From Novosphingobium sp. (lineage in GTDB: Bacteria; Pseudomonadota; Alphaproteobacteria; Sphingomonadales; Sphingomonadaceae): DNA of 12,808 bases. Positions 1 through 5,463 of this stretch are shown here, one piece after another. The position numbers and the translations under genes were made by a program. The number at the start of each line of letters is the position of its first letter. Positions within the stretch are counted from its first letter, which is position 1. The stretch spans positions 1-12,808 of the forward strand of contig JAIXYF010000017.1 of assembly GCA_027490345.1 (NCBI GenBank), read 5' to 3'. The notes beneath the pieces are model-generated. The model was not told where the DNA came from. It worked only from the letters and a program-made list of their open reading frames with translations, and made no database searches.

Positions 1-101
1 ACTCCATGTGCGGACGCGTGTGTGCGCTGATCGTCGGCTGGCTGCGCTTTTGCCCAAAGGCAAGTGGAAATCCAAGCAGGAAAGCGCTCGGCGCCTCCCC
101 C

Positions 102-1208
102 ATGGCTTCCAATGATGAAACAAAGCAGTCCTCTTCCTACGCCAAGGCTGGGGTAGACATCGCTGCCGGCAATGCGCTGGTAAAGGCAATCGGCCCCCTC
201 GCGCGTGCCACCGCCCGCCCCGGCGCCGATGCCGAACTGGGCGGCTTCGGCGCGTTCTTCGATCTCAAGGCGGCGGGCTACAAGGATCCGCTGCTGGTGG
301 CAGGCAACGACGGCGTGGGCACCAAGGTCAAGCTCGCCATCGACCATGACCGGCACGATGCGATCGGCATCGATCTGGTCGCCATGTGCGTCAACGATCT
401 GATCGTTCAGGGCGCCGAGCCTTTGTTCTTCCTCGATTATTTCGCCACGGGCAAGCTCGATACCGGGGTTGCCGAACGCGTGGTGGCGGGCATTGCCGAA
501 GGCTGCCGCATGGCAGGATGCGCCCTGATCGGCGGCGAAACAGCGGAAATGCCGGGCATGTATGCGGCGGGGGACTATGACCTTGCGGGCTTCTGCGTCG
601 GCGCGGTGGAGCGCGGCGAGCAGCTGACCGGCAGCCGCGTCGCAAAGGGCGACGTGCTGATCGGCCTTGCGTCATCGGGCGTCCATTCCAACGGCTATTC
701 GCTGGTCCGCCGCCTTGCCGCAGACAAGGGCTGGAAGCTGGACCGCCCTGCGCTGTTCGACAACGAGCGCCTGCTGATCGATCACCTGATCGAGCCGACG
801 CGCATTTATGTAAAGAGCCTGCTGCCCTTCATCCGCTCAGGACGGATCCACGCGCTCGCTCACATCACCGGGGGCGGCCTGCTGGAAAACGTGCCGCGCG
901 TCCTTCCCAGAGGGCTCCACGCGCGCATCGACGCGGATGCATGGGAACAGCCGCGCCTCATGGCGTTCCTGCAGGCGCAGGGGCAGATCGAGCCCAAGGA
1001 AATGGCCCGTACGTTCAATTGCGGTGTCGGCATGATCCTCGCCGTTTCCCCCGATGAAGCCGCCAGGCTGATCGCAGACCTCACCGCCGCTGGCGAAACC
1101 GCCTTCACCGTGGGCGAGATCGTGGCAGGCGAAAAGGGCTGCACCGTCTTCGGCAGCGCCGAAGCATGGTCCGCGCGCGAGGCTTGGGAAGCCGTCCATG
1201 TTGGCTGA
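102..1208 (+). CDS. purM: Phosphoribosylformylglycinamidine cyclo-ligase (AIR synthetase)
   Basis: PurM uses ATP to close formylglycinamidine ribonucleotide into aminoimidazole ribonucleotide, the fifth step of de novo purine synthesis, in the cytosol. The 368-residue product carries the family hallmarks in order: DGVGTK (70-75), a conserved block around GIDLVAMCVNDL (89-100), GGETAEMPGMY (144-154), SSGVHSNGYSLVR (191-203), HITGGGLLEN (254-263) and FNCGVGM (305-311). Length is typical (about 345-370). The frame is open back to an ATG at 6, but the extra 32 residues are cysteine- and arginine-rich and unlike PurM. The ATG at 102 gives a normal N-terminus running into SYAKAGVDI. The nearest purine-rich stretch (AGGAAAG, 78-84) is rather far away, so the exact start is the only doubt. 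purN follows in the same direction, as in many bacteria, with a palindromic repeat between them. Confidence 0.96.
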   Translation: MASNDETKQSSSYAKAGVDIAAGNALVKAIGPLARATARPGADAELGGFGAFFDLKAAGYKDPLLVAGNDGVGTKVKLAIDHDRHDAIGIDLVAMCVNDLIVQGAEPLFFLDYFATGKLDTGVAERVVAGIAEGCRMAGCALIGGETAEMPGMYAAGDYDLAGFCVGAVERGEQLTGSRVAKGDVLIGLASSGVHSNGYSLVRRLAADKGWKLDRPALFDNERLLIDHLIEPTRIYVKSLLPFIRSGRIHALAHITGGGLLENVPRVLPRGLHARIDADAWEQPRLMAFLQAQGQIEPKEMARTFNCGVGMILAVSPDEAARLIADLTAAGETAFTVGEIVAGEKGCTVFGSAEAWSAREAWEAVHVG

Positions 1209-1215
1209 CCTTGCT

Positions 1216-1357
1216 CCTCTCCATTTTCGCGAAGCGCAAATGGGGAGGTGGCAGCCCGAAGGGCTGACGGAGGGGTTCTTCCGCGCCGCCTTTACCCCTC
1301 CGACCCGCCTTGGGCGGGCCACCTCCCCATTTGTGCCTGCGGCAAAAATGGGGAGGA
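1216..1357. repeat. Interspersed palindromic repeat element between purM and purN
   Basis: The purM-purN gap is almost wholly one nested palindrome. The 15-base arm AAATGGGGAGGTGGC (1238-1252) is matched perfectly by its inverse at 1318-1332. Inside it CGGAGGGGT (1268-1276) pairs with ACCCCTCCG (1294-1302). Each flank carries its own small hairpin: AGCCC/GGGCT at 1253-1265, CCCGCC/GGCGGG at 1304-1318, and CCTCCCCATTT (1322-1332) with AAATGGGGAGG (1346-1356). The left outer hairpin (1221-1243) is a less perfect version of the right one. The GGGGAGGTGGCAGCCCGAAG core resembles short non-coding palindromic repeats that I recall as abundant in sphingomonads and other alphaproteobacteria; that is recollection, not a search. 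There is no coding capacity, so it would be a non-autonomous element. Its right end overlaps the purN ribosome binding site. Confidence 0.82.
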
Positions 1358-1361
1358 TAAG
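1351..1361 (+). promoter_or_regulatory. purN ribosome binding site inside a hairpin arm
   Basis: GGGAGG (1351-1356) lies five bases before the purN ATG at 1362 and is a near-ideal Shine-Dalgarno sequence. It is also the 3' arm of the repeat's terminal hairpin: AAATGGGGAGG (1346-1356) can pair with CCTCCCCATTT (1322-1332), reinforced by TGCC/GGCA (1334-1337 with 1341-1344) around a three-base loop. A folded transcript would therefore hide the site, whereas the longer pairing of 1318-1332 with 1238-1252 would free it. The sequence and its pairing are seen directly; a regulatory effect is inference. Confidence 0.6.
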
Positions 1362-2300
1362 ATGACTCGCGCGAAAGTCGCCGTGTTCATCTCCGGCAGC
1401 GGCACCAATATGGCCGCGCTGCTCTATGCCAGCCGCCTTCCCGCCTGCCCGTTCGAAATCGTCCTCGTCCTGTCCAACAACCCCGATGCGGGCGGCCTGA
1501 CGCTGGCCGAGGCGGAGGGCATTCCCACGTTCGTCTTGCCCCACAAGGGGATGGCCCGCGCGCAGCATGATGCAGCGATGGAGGGCGAGGTGCGCCGCCA
1601 CGGTGCGCAGTGGATCGCGCTGGCGGGCTACATGCGCATCCTCAGCCCCGAATTCGTGGCGCGCTGGGATGGGCGGATGGCCAATATTCACCCCTCGCTC
1701 CTGCCCAAATACACCGGCCTCCACACCCACGAACGCGCGATTGCCGCAGGCGACAGCCACGGCGGCTGCACCGTCCACCTCGTCACCGCCGATCTCGATG
1801 AAGGCCCGGTGCTGGGCCAGATTCCGGTCGCGATTCTCCCCGGCGACACAGCGGACAGCCTCGCCGCGCGCGTGCTGTTTGCCGAGCATCAGCTTTATGC
1901 CCGCTGCCTTGCCGAACTGGTGACTCGCGAGACGGACCCGGCCTGGCTCACCGCGCAAGTGCGCGCGCGGGCGATGGCCCTTCCCGAAGCGGAAGAAAGC
2001 CTCAGCCACGGTATGGCCTGCTTCGGCGTGATCAAGGGCAAGAAGTTCGCTTGGGTCAGCACGGATCATCATGGCGACGGCCGCTGCGCGCTGCTGGCCA
2101 AGATAAGCGGCCTCGACGAGCAGGAACAACTGATCGAGAGCGATCCCGACCGCTTCTACCGCCCGGCCTATTTCGGCGACGGGTGGATCGCCATCCGCCT
2201 CGATATAGGCGATGTGGACTGGGACGACATTGCCGAATGGCTGCGCCGCTCGTGGCTGGCCGTCGCCCCGCGCAAGCTGGCCGCGATGATGGAATTCTAA
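1362..2300 (+). CDS. purN: Phosphoribosylglycinamide formyltransferase with C-terminal MmcQ/YjbR-like domain
   Basis: PurN transfers a formyl group from 10-formyltetrahydrofolate to glycinamide ribonucleotide, the third step of purine synthesis. Residues 1-200 are a complete GART domain: the GSGTN phosphate-binding loop (12-16), LAGYMRILS (87-95), and the catalytic triad equivalents N108, H110 (in ANIHPSLLP) and D146 (in LDEGPV). The product is 312 residues against about 190-220 for the stand-alone enzyme. The extra 110 residues (about 201-312) look like a full MmcQ/YjbR (DUF419) domain: LPEAEES near its start, GKKFAWV (226-232), a lysine in a LLAKI strand, RPAYFGDGWIAIRLD (267-281), and a closing helix SWLAVAPRKLAAMM. 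ATG 1362 was chosen because an excellent GGGAGG precedes it and the GART fold starts at once (KVAVFISGSG). The frame is open further upstream, but only through the repeat. The GART assignment is firm; the C-terminal domain is recognised by pattern. Confidence 0.95.
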   Translation: MTRAKVAVFISGSGTNMAALLYASRLPACPFEIVLVLSNNPDAGGLTLAEAEGIPTFVLPHKGMARAQHDAAMEGEVRRHGAQWIALAGYMRILSPEFVARWDGRMANIHPSLLPKYTGLHTHERAIAAGDSHGGCTVHLVTADLDEGPVLGQIPVAILPGDTADSLAARVLFAEHQLYARCLAELVTRETDPAWLTAQVRARAMALPEAEESLSHGMACFGVIKGKKFAWVSTDHHGDGRCALLAKISGLDEQEQLIESDPDRFYRPAYFGDGWIAIRLDIGDVDWDDIAEWLRRSWLAVAPRKLAAMMEF

Positions 2301-2318
2301 GCGGCGTTCAGCAGGCGC

Positions 2319-2747
2319 TCAATTCCCGCCGATCTTGGTGCCGCGCAGCACCACGTTACCATCGCCCTTCGCATTCAGCACCCGCGCATTCAGCGTGATC
2401 GTGTCGCTGCGGATCTCGATTCCCCGGTCACTGGCGATGGCAATCGTGCGCCCGGTTATGGTGAACACGTCGCGGTCAAACACGGCGGACCCTGTGGTGG
2501 TGACCAGCGCGAGGCGCCGGGTGGTGCCATTGCCAATCTGCACGCCTCCGGGCGTCTGAACGATGATCTGTTCCTGCTGGCTCACCCGGGCCTGCAACGC
2601 GGCAAGATCGCTGCGCAGCCGCTGGATTTCGGCTTTCAGCACCAGGATCGCCGCGCGCGTGTCCTGATCCTGCGCCTGCACGCCTGCGGGCATGGCGGTG
2701 ATCAGAAACACGAGCAGTGCAGGCACGCGGCCCCGTCTTTTCAGCAT
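2319..2747 (-). CDS. Exported coiled-coil/beta-rich protein of unknown function
   Basis: I do not recognise this 142-residue protein. A basic MLKRRGR start and hydrophobic core (8-19) lead to a signal-peptidase-like VQA|Q site after residue 25, so it is probably periplasmic or surface-exposed. Residues 30-63 form an amphipathic helix with I/L/V at 34, 37, 41, 44, 48, 51, 55 and 62, the 3-4 spacing of a coiled coil. From about residue 67 it becomes a chain of short beta-prone segments rich in G, T, N and alternating hydrophobics (VQIGNG, VFTITGRTIAI, GIEIRSDTITLNA, GNVVLRGTKI). This resembles the trimeric helix-then-beta build of phage spike or fibre proteins, but that is only analogy. The ATG at 2747 was preferred over one 33 bases upstream because GGGAG sits six bases before it and the signal peptide then starts cleanly. 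The gene converges on purN with an 18-base gap. Confidence 0.75.
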   Translation of the reverse strand: MLKRRGRVPALLVFLITAMPAGVQAQDQDTRAAILVLKAEIQRLRSDLAALQARVSQQEQIIVQTPGGVQIGNGTTRRLALVTTTGSAVFDRDVFTITGRTIAIASDRGIEIRSDTITLNARVLNAKGDGNVVLRGTKIGGN

Positions 2748-2995
2748 CCTGATCTCCCTTTGCGATCTCAACCCGCGCAAGACTGGACGGCGGGGCGCTG
2801 TTTGGCAAGGCGCAGACCGGCGGCCCCTGCGCCCTGTCCCACCCCTCCCATGCCGCCGGATGGATAGCTATTCGGCTTGACCTTGGCGGCCTTGGCTGAA
2901 ACGGTGCGATTATACGGCCACGCCGCCAGCGGCAGGCCGCCAGTTCGCGGCCACAGGCTCGTGATAATGCCCGCGTCCCGCTGCCGGAGCCGCCA
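2748..2995. promoter_or_regulatory. Divergent intergenic region between the exported protein and the MFS gene
   Basis: These 248 bases separate two divergent starts and should hold both promoters. The clearest element is a perfect TATAAT on the minus strand (2914-2909), unusual in such GC-rich sequence, but no good -35 lies 16-18 bases from it. On the plus strand TTGGCG (2883-2888) and GATTAT (2908-2913) are 19 bases apart, a weak pair using the same AT-rich patch. Short open frames here lack convincing starts. No RNA gene or terminator was recognised. Confidence 0.4.
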
Positions 2996-4144
2996 ATGTC
3001 CCAGACCCGCCTTTCCCCGCTGCACCGGCTTTATATCCATTCGGCGCTGCAATCGTTTGTAGAAGCAGGCGGCGGCATCTTCGTCGCGGGCTTCCTTGTC
3101 AGCCGGGGCTTTTCGTTTCCGGCAGCGCTGGCGTGCTTTGCGCTGATTGTCCTCTCGCGCCTTGCCCTGCGCGGGCTTGTCCTGCCGCTGGCCGTGCGCG
3201 CCGGGGTGCGCAATGTGCTGCTGATCGGCGTTGCCGTGCGCGCGGCGAGCTTTGCGTTGCTGCCGCTCGTCCACGATGTAGGCCTGCTGCTCGCGCTGTT
3301 CCTTGCCGTTAGCGGCCTTGGCAGCGTGCTCTACTGGACGGCATGGCACGCGTTTCTCCCCGCGCTCACGCAAACCGGGCGGGGCGGCCAGCAGGTCAGT
3401 GTGCAGCAGGCAACCAGCGCGCTGGCTGGCATTGCCGCGCCGGCGCTGGGCGGTCTGCTGCTGACGTATGGCGGGGCGGGCCTCGCCTTTGCGGCGGTGG
3501 CCTTGCTGCAGCTGGCCAGCGCCTTGCCCTTGCTGGGCGCGCCCAACCCCGCGATCGATCCCGCCGCCGCGCTCGAGCCCGGCGTCGCCCGCCATGCCCG
3601 GCGCCTCTATCTGGGCGAGGGGTTCCATGCCGGCTCCAGCGTTGTAATCTGGAATCTCGCGCTGTTTGCTTCGCTGGGCGAACATTTCGATGCCTTTGGC
3701 GCCGCGATGGCCGCTGCCGGAATCGCGGCTGCCGCAGGCAGCCTGCTGGTCGGCCGTCTGATCGATGGCGGCCATCCCCGCCACTCGCTGGCCGTGGCCT
3801 ATGGCGCCGCCGCGCTGGTCATCGCGCTAAAGGGCGCCGCGTTTGCCGACCCGGTCCTGGCCGTGATCGCCACCGCGCTGGGCGCACTGGTCGTCCCGAT
3901 GACGAGCACCGCCATGCTCGCCCCGCTCTATGCCATGGCGCGGCAGAGCCCCTGCGTGCTGCGCTTTTCGATGGCGACCGAAGGCGGCTGGGATCTGGGC
4001 TGCGCAGCCGCCTGCCTGATTGCGGCCGCGATGCTGGCGGGCGGTGCCAGCTTCCGCCTGCCGATCCTGCTCGGCCTCGTCGCCATCGCGGTGATGGCCC
4101 TGATGCTCGACCGCTGGTACACCCGGCGCCCGGCCGCCGCCTGA
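2996..4144 (+). CDS. MFS-type membrane transporter, substrate unknown
   Basis: The 382-residue product is almost entirely hydrophobic, with about 11-12 predicted membrane segments split by a more polar central loop (about 181-208), the 6+6 layout of the major facilitator superfamily. Visible features are a basic turn RLALRG (55-60) after the second segment, GGLLLTYGGAG (152-162), and a cytoplasmic-loop motif GRLIDGGHPRHSLA (253-266) in the place of the GxxxDRxGRR-like signature after TM8. There is no signal peptide or soluble domain. The ATG at 2996 has GGAG six bases upstream (2986-2989). The gene stands alone between a divergent gene and a convergent one, so the context gives no substrate. 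The length is at the short end for the family. The MFS assignment rests on hydropathy and general pattern; no subfamily motif was recognised. Confidence 0.85.
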   Translation: MSQTRLSPLHRLYIHSALQSFVEAGGGIFVAGFLVSRGFSFPAALACFALIVLSRLALRGLVLPLAVRAGVRNVLLIGVAVRAASFALLPLVHDVGLLLALFLAVSGLGSVLYWTAWHAFLPALTQTGRGGQQVSVQQATSALAGIAAPALGGLLLTYGGAGLAFAAVALLQLASALPLLGAPNPAIDPAAALEPGVARHARRLYLGEGFHAGSSVVIWNLALFASLGEHFDAFGAAMAAAGIAAAAGSLLVGRLIDGGHPRHSLAVAYGAAALVIALKGAAFADPVLAVIATALGALVVPMTSTAMLAPLYAMARQSPCVLRFSMATEGGWDLGCAAACLIAAAMLAGGASFRLPILLGLVAIAVMALMLDRWYTRRPAAA

Positions 4145-4145
4145 A

Positions 4146-4170
4146 ATAAATGGGGACTGTCCCTGTTTAT
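4146..4170. terminator. Short palindrome between convergent genes; possible bidirectional terminator or REP-like remnant
   Basis: A 25-base interrupted palindrome begins two bases after the MFS stop codon. ATAAA pairs with TTTAT at the ends and GGGAC with GTCCC at the centre, joined by two G-T wobbles. It ends six bases before the stop of the convergent small gene, where a shared terminator is expected, and the AT-rich ends give short U-runs on both strands. The one-base centre would have to open to a loop of at least three. The GGGGACTGTCCC core also resembles dispersed palindromes I recall in other proteobacteria. Confidence 0.5.
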
Positions 4171-4176
4171 CTCGTC

Positions 4177-4416
4177 CTAGATCTCGCTGATTTCCACCAC
4201 CGGCCGGTCCTCACGCGTGGCGCGGTAGCGGGCATCGGGTTCGCTCTCACCGGGTGAGATCACCACGTAATCATCATGCACTTCAAGCAGGGTGCCCACG
4301 AACGGCATCCCTTCCAGGCTTCCCGTCACCCGGTAGCTCACATAGTCCCCCACCTTGAACGTGGCCGGATCGAAATTGAATTCAAACGGGCAAGAACCGT
4401 CCCCCATCCCGAACAT
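4177..4416 (-). CDS. Small hypothetical protein, probable SH3-like beta barrel
   Basis: I do not recognise a named family for this 79-residue, acidic, apparently cytosolic protein. After a glycine-rich start (MFGMGDGSCPFEFN), the middle FKVGDYVSYRVTG...GTLLEVHDDYVVIS (about 21-54) reads as consecutive beta strands with a KVGDYV turn typical of SH3-like or KOW barrels. The C-terminus is charged (RYRATREDRPVVEISE). There is no signal peptide or membrane segment. An ATG at 4416 and a GTG at 4419 are adjacent in frame; GAGGA at 4430-4426 is nine or six bases away, so either could be used, and the ATG is given. It lies downstream of ndk in the same direction, but a strong terminator comes between, so it is either read through or has a promoter too small to recognise. 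Confidence 0.7.
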   Translation of the reverse strand: MFGMGDGSCPFEFNFDPATFKVGDYVSYRVTGSLEGMPFVGTLLEVHDDYVVISPGESEPDARYRATREDRPVVEISEI

Positions 4417-4432
4417 CACGCATCATCCTCAA

Positions 4433-4465
4433 ACGCAAAAGGCCGCCGGATCGCTCCAGCGGCCT
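4433..4465 (-). terminator. Rho-independent terminator after ndk
   Basis: On the minus strand AGGCCGCTGG pairs with CCGGCGGCCT: ten pairs with one G-T wobble and a six-base AGCGAT loop (4465-4440). TTTTGCG follows immediately (4440-4434). It begins 37 bases past the ndk stop codon. This is the strongest terminator structure in the window and probably ends the pepA-to-ndk transcription run. Confidence 0.82.
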
Positions 4466-4477
4466 CTGCTATAGCAG

Positions 4478-4508
4478 CCAGATCGGCCAGATCAGCCCCA
4501 GATCAGCC
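4478..4508. repeat. Three short CCAGATC repeats at the ndk 3' end
   Basis: CCAGATC occurs three times, at 4478, 4487 and 4498. The last two copies extend to CCAGATCAGCC and abut one another. The third overlaps the ndk stop codon (TCA, 4503-4505, read on the minus strand). It looks like local slippage or a small duplication; no function is evident. Confidence 0.5.
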
Positions 4509-4925
4509 GACGATTTCTTCGGGCTTGAAGAAATAGGCGATCTCGATTGCCGCGTTCTCGTCCGAATCCGAACCGTGCACGGTGTTCGCCTCGATCGATT
4601 CGGCCAGTTCCTTGCGGATCGTGCCAGCTTCCGCGTTGGCGGGGTTGGTCGCGCCCATCACGTCGCGGTTGCGCTGCATGGCGTTCTCGCCTTCCAGCAC
4701 CTGCACCACGACCGGGCCGGAGATCATGAATTCCACCAGATCGTTGAAAAACGGACGCTCGCGGTGAACGGCATAGAAGCCCTCTGCCTGCTCGCGGCTC
4801 ATGTGGATGCGCTTGGAAGCAACGACGCGCAGGCCGGCTTCTTCCAGCATCTTGACGACCGCACCGGTCAGGTTGCGGCGCGTGGCATCGGGCTTGATGA
4901 TCGAAAAAGTGCGGGTAACCGCCAT
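4503..4925 (-). CDS. ndk: Nucleoside diphosphate kinase
   Basis: Ndk passes the gamma phosphate of ATP to other nucleoside diphosphates through a phosphohistidine, balancing NTP and dNTP pools. The 140-residue product is full length: IIKPDATRRN (9-18) with K11, the YAVHRERPFF segment (51-60), MISGPVV (67-73), RNRDVMGATNP (85-95) including R85 and N94, and the active-site loop NTVHGSDSDENA with H117. ATG 4925 has AAGGA seven bases upstream and matches the standard N-terminus; the frame's upstream extension does not look like Ndk. It is 84 bases downstream of holC. A possible promoter, TTGCAG (4997-4992) and TAGGGG (4974-4969) with a 17-base spacer, lies in that gap but is weak. A strong terminator follows. 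Confidence 0.98.
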   Translation of the reverse strand: MAVTRTFSIIKPDATRRNLTGAVVKMLEEAGLRVVASKRIHMSREQAEGFYAVHRERPFFNDLVEFMISGPVVVQVLEGENAMQRNRDVMGATNPANAEAGTIRKELAESIEANTVHGSDSDENAAIEIAYFFKPEEIVG

Positions 4926-5009
4926 GGGATGTTCCTTGCGAAAGTGGGTAGGCTTCTCGTTGGCCGCGCCCCTAGCGGGGTTTGTGCTGCACTGCAAGGT
5001 TGTGGGCGG

Positions 5010-5456
5010 TTACGGCCCCTCCAGCCACTTCCCGCCGTCCTGCCGCCAATACTTGCGCTCCGCCCCCTCACGCTTGCCTAGCATCCGCCAGGTCGCGCGC
5101 GCATCATCGATCCGTTCGGGCGGAAACAGCAGGAACACGCGCGCCGCGCTTTCAGAGCCCTCGGCAAACTCGCGCCACACGCCGTCGGCCAGCGCCAGAT
5201 AACGCGCGCCGTTGGCAGGAACCGGCTCGTGCGAAAGCAGAATCGGCTGGCGCGCATCGTGCGCGCCGCCGGCCATGCCATGCGCCAGAAACGTCTCGGG
5301 CAGCCGCGTCCACAGCGCCTCGCTGATCCGCCCCAGTTGCGCCGCATCCTCTGAAACCACCAGCAATCGCTCGCCCGCGCCCATGGTGCCTTGCGCGAGG
5401 CGCGGCAGCACCAGTTACGCCGGATCGCGCGAAAGCTGATAGAAATCGACCCGCAC
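5010..5456 (-). pseudogene. holC: DNA polymerase III chi subunit, interrupted by an in-frame TAA at codon 14
   Basis: Chi joins the clamp loader to single-strand binding protein during replication. Read from GTG 5456, the frame gives VRVDFYQLSRDPA, then TAA (5417-5415), then LVLPRLAQGT and a normal chi body: GERLLVVSEDAAQ, EALWTRLPETFLAHGMAG, then QPILLS and ARVFLLFP strands, and a C-terminal RKYWRQDGGKWLEG. Frame is kept on both sides of the stop, so a single substitution (GAA to TAA, E14) would explain it. The GTG start is supported by GAGG five bases upstream, overlapping the M24 peptidase stop, and by the chi-like N-terminus. Translation could restart at GTG 5411, two codons after the stop, but would lose the first beta strand. 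Alternatives are a base error in this sequence, or natural readthrough or suppression. Without the stop the product would be 148 residues, normal for chi. Confidence 0.8.
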
Positions 5457-5463
5457 CGCCGCC

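Noticed and set aside
6..101. A 32-residue N-terminal extension of PurM from ATG 6
   Set aside because: The extension is unlike PurM N-termini and the ATG at 102 gives the usual length.
837..2129. A 430-codon minus-strand frame spanning the 3' half of purM, the repeat and purN
   Set aside because: It crosses two firmly identified genes and a palindromic repeat, and its product has no domain pattern; a codon-bias shadow.
2768..3784. A 338-codon minus-strand frame opposite the MFS gene
   Set aside because: It is composed of Q/R/G/A-rich sequence typical of the antisense of a membrane protein, and no ribosome site or motif supports it.
4969..4980. CCCC-TAGC-GGGG hairpin between holC and ndk as a terminator
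   Set aside because: The stem is only four pairs and there is no T-run on the minus strand, the direction of both genes.
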